Made by a program: the position numbers and the translations under genes. Under the pieces are notes generated by a model. That model saw only the letters and a program-made list of their open reading frames with translations. It was not told the DNA's origin and did not search any database. This document shows, in pieces, positions 46,725 through 58,335 of a stretch of DNA of 64,000 bases. This stretch comes from Heterocephalus glaber (lineage: Eukaryota > Chordata > Mammalia > Rodentia > Bathyergidae): positions 15,484,532 through 15,548,531 of the forward strand of contig NW_004624747.1 in assembly GCF_000247695.1 (NCBI RefSeq), written 5' to 3'. Each line of letters opens with the position of its first letter. Within the stretch, counting starts at the first letter, position 1.

Positions 46725-46890
46725 TTTCATGCTCAGCAGGCTGAGGCAGGAGAATCAGAAGCTCAAGGGCAACCTAGGCAACTTAGGGAGACCCTATCTC
46801 AAAATAAAATAAAAAGGGCTGTGGATGTAGCTCAGTGGTAGAGTACTTGCCTGGCATGAATGAAGCTCTTGGTTCAACCCCCTGGACTTG
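46725..46890 (+). mobile_element. B1-dID composite SINE, 5' truncated
   Basis: aggctgaggcaggagaatca (B1), gggctgtggatgtagctcag (ID), ending ggttcaaccccctgg. Confidence 0.8.
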
Positions 46891-47286
46891 CTGATTATGA
46901 CATAAAATTGGTGAACTGTTTTCCAAATGCTAGGTGCTATCCTGAAGTGCTTCACATGGATGACTTCTTTGGTTCTCCTGATAACACAATGTACTAGAAT
47001 ATTCTTCTTTTCAATTTTCCAGGGGTGGTGATGGTGGTGGGGGTACGCATGATCCACAGCTAGATGTGTTGTATCCATTCTCACACAGTCAATGGTTAAG
47101 ACTCCTGAGAACCCTTTTGGAGCCAGTTGCTCCACTCAGAGTGAAGAAAGAAGCAAAGTCTGGGGAGGGGTTGGTGTGTGGGGTGCTGTATTCCAGTGAG
47201 CAGACAATGAAACAGGTCACAGAGTGACAGTGGTCACAGCAGAATGGAGGGAGGCCAGCGTGGAGACCTGGAGGGAAGGTAGGTAT

Positions 47287-47705
47287 ATTAGTCTCCCAGG
47301 GCTGCTAATGCAAGATGACATGAACTGCCTGGTTTAATGCAGCAGCAATTAATTCTCTCAGGGTCCTGGAGGCCAGAAGTCCCAAATCAAGCTGCCAGCA
47401 GAGCCATGATCCCTCTCCCTCTGGGAGAGAATCCTTCCCTTCCCCTTTCCATCTTTGGGTGGCTGCGTTGCCCTGATCTCTGCCTGTGTCCTCAATGGCC
47501 TTTTCCTCTCTGTCTCTCCCTGTGTGTCTTATTTCTGTCCACTGTAAGGATGCTATCAATGAATTTAGAGCCCACCCTAAGTTAGTGTGATCTCTCAATT
47601 CTTGCTTTTGTTATATCTGCAAAAGACCCTATTTCCAAATAAAGTCACAGTCAGAGGTTCTAGGGAACATGAATTTTGGGGAGATACCAGTCGACCCACC
47701 ACTGT
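47287..47705 (-). mobile_element. MLT1-class LTR
   Basis: tattagtctcccagggctgc, tcctggaggccagaagtccc, aaaagaccctatttccaaat, gaacatgaattttggggaga. Well-preserved reversed MLT1. Confidence 0.8.
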
Positions 47706-48459
47706 AGGTTGACAGGCTTGAAGGGGGAGAGGCTTGATGCATGGAAGAGGGGAGGGCAGACAAAGGTGTGTGTCCTTACTCCTCAGGGCCCCTGCTGGTG
47801 GTGACCACTTCCTTGGGGGTTGATTTTCTAAGCTTCCCTCAATGTACTGACACAGGAGCTGTTGGCGACCAAAATAAACCAGGTCCCTGAGTCCTGGACT
47901 AGAAACTCATTGTTCAAGTCCCAGGACATTTCTCCTCTGGGGTCACCTGGGGATTGAGCACTCTGTTTCTGAAGCCAAGTCAGGGAAGGGACAAGATATG
48001 CCCTTCATTTTCTAACCACAGATGTCACAGTCACCTGTCTCCATCTCCCCTACCTCTGCCTTGTTAGGGCCCCTCACCTCCTGGCCTGCTGGAAACTTCT
48101 CATCAAAAGGTTAATTCGGAACAAACTGTTTTTGGAACTGCTGGAAACAGTGCCTGCCCTGAGGGACTGGCTGCCAGTGATTTTTTTTTCTAACTAGGTA
48201 AGTTTCCCTGCCAGGCATTTCACTATCTTTACAGGTCCCTGCTTGCATCTTCCTAAAATACAACATCCTAGGGCAGTGAGCAGAGAACATTCTCTCCTCT
48301 GAAGTGTTCAGATTAAATCCTTTTTCCTTTAAAATTGCTTTTTCCCTCTATTTTAGATTTTTAAATCTGACTTCTTGTTGAACATTTGGACAGCATGTAA
48401 AAATGTTAGAAGGTACAAAGCAGTGTCCCATAATCCCACCTCTCAAAAGCATTTATGGG

Positions 48460-48544
48460 GTAGGACTGGGGATTTAGCTCAGTGGTTCCTCTGCCTGCCT
48501 CACAAGTGCAAGGTCCTGAGTTTGATCCCCAGTACCAAAAAAAA
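48460..48544 (+). mobile_element. ID SINE (young)
   Basis: Sense ID with A tail. Duplication aaagcRtttatggg at 48446-48459 and 48545-48558, one mismatch. Confidence 0.9.
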
Positions 48545-48849
48545 AAAGCGTTTATGGGAATATATATATTTTTTACCTTTTATGTGTTCATTTGTAAAGA
48601 ATGCTTTGCATCTTGGTTAACCTGAGATCTATTTTTTGCAGATGTAATTTCTCTGTCATTTGCCAAACTTCAGACAACTTTGAAATCCCTGTGCACAAAT
48701 AGAATTGAGCTTTCCCATAAGGGCAGACACCATATCATAGTTCTCTTTTAGTGGCAAAGTGTAATTGTAAGTCTGCATAGTTCCAAATGATCTTTAGGAA
48801 ACAAGGATATTTTTTGTGTTTCCCAAAGAATATAATATACTGTCATTTG

Positions 48850-49250
48850 AACAATATTAATCCTTGTTTTTATTTTTATTTAACACATAAAATAGTATAT
48901 GTTTATGGGATACCACTTGATGTTTTAATACATGTATTCATTGTGTAATATCCAAATCAGGGTTAGAATATCTGTCTCTTCAAACATTTATCATTTCCTT
49001 GTGGTAAAAAACATTCAAAATCTTCTCTTCTATCTTTTTTTTTGGTACCAGGGATTGAAATTGGGACCTTGTGCTTGCGAGGCAGGTGGCGGAACCACTG
49101 AGCTAAATCCTCGGCCTCTCTTCTAACTTTTTTGAATATCCAGTGTATTATTGTTGTCTGTAGTCATCTTACTGTGCAATAGAACACCAAAACTTAGTGC
49201 TTCTATCTAACCTACTTTTGTTTTAGCTAGGAAGCCAAAATAGAGCAGTG
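48850..49250 (-). mobile_element. L1 3'UTR, antisense
   Basis: agtatatgtttatgggatac, caaacatttatcatttcctt, acaccaaaacttagtgcttc. Same family as 57265-57560. Confidence 0.7.
49033..49116 (-). mobile_element. ID SINE (young)
   Basis: Duplication tctcttcta at 49024-49032 and 49117-49125. Nested in L1. Confidence 0.88.
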
Positions 49251-49797
49251 AGCAGGGTCAGGGATCTGAATACCTAAATACCAATAAAATAGCTTTTCAC
49301 TGGTCTTAGCTGTTACCAATCACTGTTAAACTTGGTCTTGGGAAAACTTGTCATATTCAGTACATAATGGGCTTTGAAAAAAATCTATGACTCTTGTTTA
49401 TCACGACATCTCTTAGAGGGTGAGACAGCTCTTGGTCACATTTGTTCTCTTAGTTTCCTGGCATATTGGAAATGAAGAAAAATAAGGAAATGCCCAAACA
49501 GAATTGTCCAAGTTGGTGATATGTTTTGAATGTTGTCACTTAGGAAATCAACATGTTTATCACACACAAAACGGTGACTGGTGATTCATGTTCTTTGGAG
49601 ATAGCGTCAGATGTCAGAATTTGAGGTGCTTTTTGGATTAGAGGCTCAGGACAAATGGTTCTCCTGGTCCCAAGAAGCGTAAGCCTTTGCTTCTTGCCTG
49701 GTAATTGGTTGGAGTTTAAATGCTCTTTGTATTTGCTGTTTATGCTTGGAAGTTTTCAACCATTGTGAATTGTGGTATTTGGCCGATACTATTCTTT

Positions 49798-49888
49798 TTT
49801 TTTTTTTTTTTTGGTACTGGAGATCGAACTTGGGTCCTTGTGCTTGCGCAGCACGCGGTGAAACCACTGAACTAAATCCCCGGCCCCA
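49798..49888 (-). mobile_element. ID SINE (young)
   Basis: Long poly-T. Duplication atactattcttt at 49786-49797 and 49889-49900. Confidence 0.92.
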
Positions 49889-50084
49889 ATACTATTCTTT
49901 ATTAAGCAAGTGTATTCAATGCCTCCCATAAAAGAAATAGAGGAGACAGTTTTTGTCCTTAAGGAACTAGCTATCTACTAAGGACATGGACTTGTAATGG
50001 AAAAAAAATAAGTTAGGACAAGAAATACTTAGAGATATGTTCAAGTACTGTCATAGCAGAAGAGGAAGGTTTTGTTTGCAGAAT

Positions 50085-50420
50085 GTACTAGTCAGCTTTT
50101 GCTACGGTAACAAACAATCCTCAACTTCAATGGTTTGTCACAACAAATCTTTCATTTCTTGCTCATTAGTCTGTGAGTCAGTGAAGCAGCTCTGTTCTAG
50201 GCTGCAGGTTGGGTTCAAGTCTACCCAGTGAGACTCATTCTGAACCCAGGCTGAAATTGTAGCAGCTATGTAGATGTCCTATTCTCATCAGAAATCACAA
50301 GAGTGCAAGGCCCCAAACTAAGTGAGCCATTTGCTCAGATATGGCAAATATCACATCAACTCACATTCTATTGGCCAAAGCCAGTCTATGACCAAGCCCG
50401 CCATTCATAAAGTGGGTAAG
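50085..50420. mobile_element. Old LTR remnant (ERVL/MaLR-like)
   Basis: actagtcagcttttgctacg, ttctattggccaaagccagt. Same family as 14010 and 14870. Confidence 0.5.
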
Positions 50421-50580
50421 ATTATTCTCTTTTTGAGGAGGGAGGGAGTGAGAGAGGGAGAGAGAATTTACACAACAGAATACAAACTATTATATCAAGG
50501 GTTTAACGGAGATGACATTTGATGCCTGGAATTCTTCAAGCATGACTAGTGAATGGAAGTTGTAAGATGCATGGCATCTT

Positions 50581-51344
50581 TTTTTTTTTTTTTTTTTTTT
50601 TTTAATGAATTCCGAACTCTTTATTGTGTGGTTACAAAGGACGCAGATTGGTTTTGTGAGTCTAGACTTGGCATGAAAGACCTGTTGTCTGTTCCCTGGG
50701 CTCTTCAGTGTTTTTGTTGGTTTCACCATCTTCCATGATGAGTTTTGGAAATCAAAAATTCCACTGGTTTCGGCCACTCCCTCTTTTTCTCCTTTTCCTT
50801 CTTCTCTTCCCTTCCCTTCTTCCACATCATAGACTAACTGATGGAAGAGGCAGACAGGAGGGAAGACATCTCAGTGGCAAATGGTATGGATCAATGACTG
50901 AGGACCAGACAGGATGTTGGGCATCTCAGATTTCTTTCTTTCTTTTCTCCATTTATTCTTTTTCTCTCCTTTCTTTTTCTTATTTTTTCCTTTGGTGGCA
51001 TCTTCAGTACCTGAATCTGTCTCGCTTCCTGAAGAAGGTGATGATGGAAACACATGATCATCTGAAGAAGATGTCCCCGATCTATGTCGGGATTGGTGGT
51101 GTTTTGGGTTTTGCTTTTTTGCTTTCTTTTGTTTGTTTTTACCTTTATAACTAGTAGGCCTAGTATCTTCAGGACTTTTTTTGTGTGGACTTGTCATCCA
51201 TGTCTATAGAACCTGCCTGCCATGTTGGAAGCCGCAGGAAAACAACTGTTCTGGCCTGGCCTCACAGCCCAGGGTACTGAGCCCTGCAAAAGGCGGGCGC
51301 CTCAAAGCCCAACGTCTGGCTGAGCGGTGGGGCTCGGAGCTGCC
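50581..51344 (-). pseudogene. Processed pseudogene, Lys/Ser-rich parent not identified
   Basis: A minus-strand cDNA copy about 760 bases long. It has a GC-rich 5' end at 51344 and no visible introns. An AATAAA signal lies at 50618-50623 (read on the minus strand), followed by an A tail (a run of T at 50581-50603 on the plus strand). Perfect 16-bp duplications agatgcatggcatctt flank it at 50565-50580 and 51345-51360. The longest surviving frame (51197 down to 50871, 108 codons) starts MTSPHKKSPEDTRPTSYKGK and has a Ser-rich acidic middle (SGTSSSDDHVFPSSPSSGSE) followed by Lys-rich runs. A plausible upstream ATG (51227) and a second start (51208) fall in other frames, suggesting frameshift damage. 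I do not recognise the parent. Confidence 0.85.
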
Positions 51345-51829
51345 AGATGCATGGCATCTTAAAAGTAAAGCAGTGATTATTATGACCACTTGGCCTAGAG
51401 AGTCCTAAATGGCCCACACGGAAAGAGTGTCTGGTAGTGAATGTTAAACATGATCCAGTTTGGAGGCACTGGACGATGGTCTTTATGCATGATCTCCTTC
51501 CCTTTGCTAGTGACACAGAAGCATGGGTGAACACACAGATGGCCTTTTCCAGAACCACACTCTGGTGTGCTACATGCCAGATACATGTCTGCCTTCTAAA
51601 CTGACATGCAGATGAAGAGCCCCCAAAGCCACACAGCCCCTGCTCTCTCCAAGGATGCCTTGCTGCTAACTAATACTACTTCTGCCTTTGCCTCACTATG
51701 AAGTTGAATTGCCAGAACATTAAAAATGTGCTGAAGCTGGGTGCCCTTTGAGGGCAGGGGTATTATCCAACCTTGCTTCACTGAGCCTTGGATAGGAACA
51801 AGAACAAAGCAAGGCCCCTGCTAGCCTGC

Positions 51830-51935
51830 TAGCACAGACTATTTTCTGTGCCATTATATCTAATTTGAGCCTCACAACTGCCCTGTGAGGTGGGTATTCT
51901 TATTACAAATGAGGAAACAGAGGCTCTCTCTTGGC
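51830..51935 (-). mobile_element. MIR fragment
   Basis: gagcctcacaactgccctgt, acaaatgaggaaacagaggc. Confidence 0.6.
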
Positions 51936-52542
51936 TACAACTACACTTAGTAAAATCTTGATGGACTTGGAAAAGAACTAGAAAAAGGAATGATTTTTGT
52001 GTTGTAGGATTCAGGGTTATTTAATGCCATATGTATACAAGTTAGAATATTCCCCGACATTAACAGGCATATGCAACCATGCTTTGGTAATATCTTAGAG
52101 AATTATGCTGGAGGATAAAACCAGTTGAAAGACATAGGAGTTGAGGAGGCGCCACGGGAGAATGGGAGAGCGGAGTGAAGCATTGTCTCCCATGCTGCTA
52201 CCATTCTTTCAGTAAACAATGTCAGGCAGTTCAGACCTGTTACAGAGGAAACTAATTTCAGAATGAATTTGTTTGCTAGGTGACAATAATCTTCCTGGTA
52301 AAAGGAGCCCCTTTTCCCAGTGAAGTATTACTGAGCACCCCAATATGTAAAGAAGGTAAAAGTAGAGCAACTCGGTTAAAGTAGTAAAGGGATTAAAATC
52401 TTGTCTGTTAGACCTTATGTTTGATGAAACCCAGTTTGAAAACCACTGGTATAAGGACATGTGTGTAAGTTTTGGGAATTGGAACCACGTTGCTTTTTGG
52501 CTGTGCATGTTCATACCACTCAACTATGTATTAGTTTCTTTT

Positions 52543-52606
52543 CTTTTTTTTTTTGGTATGGGTGATCGAACTCAGGACCTTGTGCTTGCGAGGCAGGTGG
52601 TGGATC
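52543..52606 (-). mobile_element. ID SINE, truncated
   Basis: ttggtatgggtgatcgaact to gcaggtggtgga, then the element breaks off into a T-run of an L1 3' end. Its tRNA-like 5' third is missing. Confidence 0.8.
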
Positions 52607-52735
52607 TTTTTTTTTTTTTTGATGTTTTAAAGTTTTTATTAGTATATGTTTGCAGTACATAATGTTTTCATTCCTGTGTGAAGCTGGTAAATGTACATAC
52701 ACATATTAATTTATTTTTCATTCACTCCCCCTCCC
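52607..52735 (-). mobile_element. L1 3' end, antisense
   Basis: T-run, then aaagtttttattagtatatg and cagtacataatgttttcatt, the reverse of the lineage L1 3' terminus. Confidence 0.7.
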
Positions 52736-52737
52736 TC

Positions 52738-52812
<75 letters not shown>

Positions 52813-52920
52813 CCTTCCTTNNNNNNNNNNNNNNNNNNNNNNNNNNNNNNNNNNNNNNNNNNNNNNNNNNNNNNNNNNNNNNNNNNNNNNNNNNNNNNNN
52901 NNNNNNNNNNNNNNNNNNNN

Positions 52921-52991
<71 letters not shown>

Positions 52992-53052
52992 CCTTCCTTC
53001 CTTCCTTCTTTCCTTCCTTCCTTCCTTCCTTCCTTCCTTCCTTCCTTCCTTG
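52736..53052 (+). repeat. (TTTC)n/(TTCC)n microsatellite containing a gap
   Basis: TTTC units on both sides of the gap, changing to TTCC toward 53052. Open frames across it are artefacts of the repeat. Confidence 0.95.
52821..52920. other. Assembly gap (100 N)
   Basis: Exactly 100 N inside the microsatellite, so the length is likely a placeholder. Confidence 0.99.
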
Positions 53053-53126
53053 TTCTGGGGATCAAACTCAGGGACCTTGCGCTTGCGAAGCAGGCGGCAG
53101 CACCACTGAGCTAAATCCCCAGCCCT
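53051..53126 (-). mobile_element. ID SINE
   Basis: gttctggggatcaaactcag to gctaaatccccagccct. Its A tail position is occupied by the (TTCC)n tract. Confidence 0.88.
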
Positions 53127-54794
53127 CCTCGCCCAATTTCTTTACCTGCAAAATTGGATTGGACAAGAAGGTCCTTTAAGACTCAGTCTTGGTTTCAATA
53201 CTCTTTATAGTGATAGACCACAGTGAATTAGATACTGAAGTGGAATAGGTCATGTCACTGCCTGGTTACCTAATTGCCATAACAACTCAAGAGCATCTTC
53301 TACAGTTTGCTGTGGAAATTAAAGAGTAATTTATTTGAAGTGTGTAATTTCTCTTTATATTATGTTGGAATATTCATTGTTGCAGTACTAAGACTTCACA
53401 TGCTATGCCCCCCCACTTTTGTAAGACTCACAGCGCTTTGCAATAGATTTGACCCCCGAATTCTATGGATTCTCTGTTGCAATCCCAAAGGCTGGATATT
53501 TGTTCATGCTTATTTGTGTCATAGCAATGTATAAAGATTGCAGCTGTAGACGTTATCCAGGTAATAGAAAAGGCAATTTCATGAATTGTGTTTCTGTTTA
53601 CAGTTCTGTTCCCAAGGCTGGTTGCTTAGGAATATTTTGTCTTGATGAAGTTCTGTAAAAGTGACGGTGGGTGTACATGTCTACGTTCAGATTCCAGAAT
53701 CCTTGCTTTTCTCACAAAGCAGCTTTGCTCTGTAAACACTGTGATGGATTCTGAAATGTACTGCAGAGGAAAACCAAACTCAGTAAATAATTAGTCTTGG
53801 AAAAAAAAATAAAGAGCATAGACATAGCCAAAGTTAATGAGTTTTAAATTATTTTTTTCCTGATGTTTATTTGGAAATGACTATAAATAGATATATGACA
53901 AGTTCACTTAAATGTGTTCTCTGTTTTGCTTTTCCATATGTGAATCTTTTTCATTTCAACATGAAATACATATTGAAGACATTCATGCCATACCTGCTGT
54001 CTCTTGCAAATACCCACCCCAAATGTTTCCTTTTCTTATTTACCTCCTTCCTTCTTAGAAACTAATTATCACTTTTATTTTATGCAACCAGAATCTTCCA
54101 GCATCTTCCAGATCTAACTAGGTTCTTCCGGTTGACTCTTTTCTTTTTAGAAAACAGGGAGAGTGATTATTTTGAATTCCTTTTTAGTAAATTGGCAGCT
54201 CCCAAGGAGGGGCAGTGAAAGGATTATATAGCTTTATAGGTAGGAAAAAAAAAGAAAGAAAAATAAACAAAACTGATGTGGCTACAATTCCCCCTCCAGA
54301 TATTTCTGGAAAGCTATCATACTAGTTGCCCTTCATTTGCATTTCATAACTACACCAGGTAAAGTTAGCACATTTCAGCTTTGTCCTCTTGCAGGTGGTT
54401 GGTTTCCTTGCAGATTTTTCCATTCATATTTTCTGATATTCTCTCTCACTCTGTGTTCTGTGCACTTAATCTCTAAACAGGTCAGGGCAGGAGAGTAGTT
54501 TCCATTGTGGTTGACGTCAATCCAGGCCTGCAGATTAGTTAGTGGAGGGTGTCAGGAGAGGGCTGCAGCTGTTAAGTCTTCACCTGGAGACCAGATCTCA
54601 CCTGAGATACCTGCAGAGTGTCATCTTGAGCTCCCAGATCCAGCACATCCACAGTTGTGGGATGCAAGACTCATTTCTTTTAAGTCTTATCAGTTCTGGC
54701 TGAAAGAAATCCCATATGCTGCATCTTTGCTGAGTCAGAAAGTCAGGACTTCTCATCCTGAACAGATGTTGGGGCAATGCCTGATCTTATCGAG
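53127..54794. other. Intron 1, no gene or clear repeat
   Basis: Unique-looking. Frames at 53307-53534 and 53449-53658 overlap and lack motifs or splice context. Confidence 0.4.
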
Positions 54795-54940
54795 TCATTG
54801 GAGTCAGAAAGAACCAGGTGCAAATCTGTCACTCATTTGCTGTACTAATTTCATTCAGTAACCTCACTTCTCTGAGCCTCAGTTTCCCCCTGTGCCCCAA
54901 AAGGATAATAAAAGTATCTTCCTTCTAGAATTGCTGAAAG
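54795..54940 (+). mobile_element. MIR SINE
   Basis: ggagtcagaaagaaccaggt, ctctgagcctcagtttcccc. Confidence 0.6.
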
Positions 54941-54942
54941 GC

Positions 54943-55103
54943 AGTGGTTCCCAAATGGGGTTCCTGGCCAGCAGCAGCAGCTACACCTGGACACTTGTTG
55001 GAAATAAAGAGTTTTGGATCCCACCCCAGACTGAGGAGCTCAGCCATCTGTGTTTTCTCAAATTCTGGGGGATCTGATGCACATTAAACTTTGAGATGGC
55101 TGC
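54943..55103 (+). mobile_element. MER5A-like hAT element
   Basis: Ends cagtggttcccaaa and aactttgagatggctgct; inside, gatcccaccccagactgagg follows MER5A. Confidence 0.75.
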
Positions 55104-56009
55104 TGCAAGGAGTCAACAAGAGAATCCTGAGCACATCAAAGCCTGTGATGCCTCCCCAGAGTAGAAGCTGTGTGAAGGCAAATGGGTTATTTATTTTTTT
55201 AATGTTTATCATCCCCGCATCCATAGCAGCCAGAACAACACCAGTCACAGAGCCGGTACCCAGTAAATATTTGTGGAATGAATGAATGAGTGTTCACTAT
55301 TATGATCATCGCTATCATCATTTTTATTACTCATCATTCTGTACTCGCTTCCTCTTCTTTAAGTCATGGAATCAGATCAGAAAAAGGAACTTGCTGTAAA
55401 TTAGTCCAGATCTTTTCAGAGAGATGAGCCTATACAATTTCTATTTTGTGGTTATTTTGTTTTGTAATTTTCTCATAACTGTGGCCCAGGGTTTTGTCCA
55501 GGTATGAGAGACACCTTTATATCGGTGATTTGAACCCGGATCACCTGGCTTTGTAGGCATAATAATTTATTTTTGTTGCTTCGTGCTGTCCTTAAGGGGA
55601 AACTGGTACAGCCACAGCTGTTCTTAGTTTCTTATAATTTTTTGTTGCTTATCTGCCACAGTTGTGATACGTAGCCTACATAGTTCATTAGGTTTTCTTT
55701 CTTGCTCTGAATGCACAGTTCTGTCCATGGCTGTACTGGTTCTGGAGTGGAAAGTGTCCCAGGTTGTGGTGTGTTGTTGACCACCAGTTGTGTACAAGAC
55801 ACTTCAGGGTTGGGGTATGGCCTGCAGGCAAAACAGTTTGCATTTTAATAGTTACACATTTAATTTTATTTGCATTAGGAAATGTTTAAGCTAGCATATC
55901 AAATTTATGGCTTGCTAGAGATTATTATTTAGGACAAAGCTAAAATGAGTAGTGATAGTAGATTTGCATTACCTCAAATATGCATTTTAAATAAATTGTA
56001 ATTGCCAGG
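55104..56009. other. Intron 1, no gene seen
   Basis: A short L2-like phrase at about 55230-55290 (cagtaaatatttgtggaatg, gaatgaatgag); otherwise unassigned. Confidence 0.35.
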
Positions 56010-56160
56010 TTTTTTTCAAATTTTAATTTTTATTAGTATGTGTTAATTTACTAGTACATAATGATTACATTCATTTTGGGGAGTAGATAGCACATCTTAA
56101 TTTTTTTGCATCTCCTCCCCTCCCTTCCCCTCCTTCTGTAATTCTGAGTTTTAAGTACAC
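56010..56160 (-). mobile_element. L1 3' end, antisense
   Basis: aatttttattagtatgtgtt, actagtacataatgattaca, then a pyrimidine-rich stretch (the reversed polypurine tract). Confidence 0.65.
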
Positions 56161-56204
56161 AGCAGTGGCTGTGACACAGGTCACAAAGATGATATTTCAG
56201 GTGA

Positions 56205-56445
56205 CGAGTCTGGCCCTGGCACAAATAGCACTACCTTTAAACAGCTGGATTTGAGTTTAGGATCTGCCTTTTACCAGCTTTGTGACCTTGGCTAAGTGAT
56301 TAAATGCCCTTGGGCCACTGTGTCATCCATAAAATGGGAGTGATATTATTTCCTTCCTCATAGGGCAGAGGAAGGGGGTTGCATGAGGAAAAGTATACAA
56401 AACATTTAGCACAGGGCTGGCACATAGTAGATGTCCAATCCATGG
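56205..56445 (+). mobile_element. MIR SINE
   Basis: agctttgtgaccttggctaa, ccataaaatgggagtgatat, cagggctggcacatagtaga. Near full length. Confidence 0.8.
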
Positions 56446-56457
56446 AAGATGTTATTG

Positions 56458-56583
56458 ATTTTTTTTTTTTAAGGAGACAGATTCTTTCTTTGTTGCCTAG
56501 ACTGGCCTGGAACTCCTGGGCTCAAGAGGTCTTACTGTCTCAGCCTCCTGAATGGCTGGGACAACAGGTACACCACTACAGTA
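56458..56583 (-). mobile_element. B1 SINE
   Basis: aggagacagattctttcttt to aacaggtacaccactac; diverged. Confidence 0.7.
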
Positions 56584-56970
56584 GTTGTGATTTTTTTAGT
56601 TAGTAGGGGATAGGGATAATGCCACTTGAATCTATTTTCTGGTTTCTTATAGACAGTCTGCACTTAAACAATGTTGATATGGAAAACATTAATATGAATG
56701 GAGTAGCCTGGAAGTTTGAATTCTTCTGTAATTCCAGCCTCCATGTGATTGGTTGAGATCTGGAGGAACTATCTACAGGACACAACCAGTGAAACCATTC
56801 ATAGAATTTCGGTCTCATGTAACAAGTTTACACAGTGAAAATTCAGGAAGCACCTCTGCCTAAGGTGGAGCTCCCCAGTGAGGCTGGTGTCCTGTGATGT
56901 CCCTTGATAGGTGACCATGGATCCTTCCAGGGCTAGCACATGAATCATAGCTGACCAAGCCTTTCAAAGG

Positions 56971-57064
56971 TTTTTTTTTTTTTTTTTTTTGGTACCAGGG
57001 ATTGAACTCAGGACCTTGTGCTTGTGAGGCAGGTGGCGGAACCACTGAGCTAAATCCCCAGCCT
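56971..57064 (-). mobile_element. ID SINE (young)
   Basis: Poly-T then reversed ID ending gctaaatccccagcct. The target duplication is hidden in T-runs. Confidence 0.9.
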
Positions 57065-57210
57065 GTTTTTTTTTTTATGAAGTACATATTTCAAAAATAT
57101 TTTTGCTCCTTGAGTAGAAAAGATGAAGCCAAATTAGCAGTTGGTCATTTTCTCTTGTGGGGATATGGTAGTTGAGATATTGAGATAGTCAAGCCATTTG
57201 GGGAAAGAAG

Positions 57211-57710
57211 GGTTGCAAGATAAAGGATGCTCAGTTAAATCTGAAGTTTTTATGAACAAAGAAGATTTTTAAAAATTATTTTTAATTTTTTATTGATGCA
57301 TGAAAGTCATATTTATGGAGTAGCATGTGACATTTAAATACACATACATTTTGTAAAGTTCAAATTGGGGTAACCATACCTAACCATACCTTGAGGAGAT
57401 CCTCAAACATTTATCATTTCCTCAAGGTGAAAAACATTCAGTAGTCTTTCTTCTAGTTTTTTGGAAATGTACCGACCATTATAATTATCTGTAGTCATCC
57501 TGTCATGTACTAGAACACCAGAACTTATTTCTCCTATCTAACTGTAATTTGGTACCCATTTACCAACCTATAACAATGAATATTTTTAAAATGTTGTAAG
57601 TATGTCCCATGCAATACTCGAGATAAACTTACACTAAAAAGTATTTGTTGTTTATCTATAATTCAAATTTAACTGGATGTCTTTTGTTCTTATTTGCTAA
57701 GTCTGGCAAC
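57211..57710. mobile_element. MER53-like palindromic element, split by an L1
   Basis: Left arm ggttgcaagataaaggatgc, right arm tttgttgtttatctataatt ... gctaagtctggcaac, with the centre gtatgtcccatgcaatact. An L1 3'UTR lies between the arms. Confidence 0.6.
57265..57560 (-). mobile_element. L1 3'UTR, antisense
   Basis: ttttattgatgcatgaaagt, caaacatttatcatttcctc, tagaacaccagaacttattt. Nested in the palindromic element at 57211-57710. Confidence 0.7.
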
Positions 57711-57758
57711 TCTGTGGCTGTACACGATTTGTTAAGTACTGATACAAACCCACACTTT

Positions 57759-57848
57759 TTTTTTTTTTTTTTTTGGTACCGGAGATTGAACTCGGGTCCT
57801 TGTGCTTGCAAGGCAAGTGGCAGAACCACTGAGCTAAATCCCCGGCCC
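57759..57848 (-). mobile_element. ID SINE (young)
   Basis: Duplication aacccacacttt at 57747-57758 and 57849-57860. Confidence 0.92.
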
Positions 57849-58119
57849 AACCCACACTTTCTTTATTCCTTGGCTGTGTGATCCACAGCCAAATACTGGC
57901 CAAGCCCTGATTTATAACCCCAGATGGTCATAAAATGTGAGGGAAACTCTTGTTTTTGTTGGGCCTTATTTATGAATTACAGGCTTTCTTCCCATAATTC
58001 TATCAAAGCTGGAAACACAATGCAGCTGAGAAGAAAATCAAATGCAAAATGTTTTGATAAGTATGTAGTAAGTACGGAAACCAAGCTTTCACCTGTATAC
58101 TTTGGTTTAAATTTATCAG

Positions 58120-58335
58120 GGGCTCACTATGTGCTACACTCTGTTCTAAGTGCTTTAAATGTATCAGTTCATTGCATCCTCACAAAAATCCTCTCGAGTA
58201 GAGATGACAGTCATCCTCCATTTTTCAGAGGCTCAGAGAAGTTAAGGAAATTGTCCAAGGTCACCCAGCTTGTAGAAGGTAGTCAGGATTTGAATACAAA
58301 GAGCCCGACTACAGAGACTGTGTCATGGACCCCTC
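58120..58335 (-). mobile_element. MIR SINE
   Basis: gctcactatgtgctacactc, catttttcagaggctcagag, caaggtcacccagcttgtag. Confidence 0.75.

Noticed and set aside
50871..51197. 108-codon minus-strand frame as a gene
   Set aside because: It lies inside a processed pseudogene with an A tail and target duplications, and the likely start regions are in shifted frames. Kept only as a pseudogene.
52678..53179. Frames with repeated SFFL or KKER units
   Set aside because: Direct translation of the (TTTC)n/(TTCC)n microsatellite and its gap.
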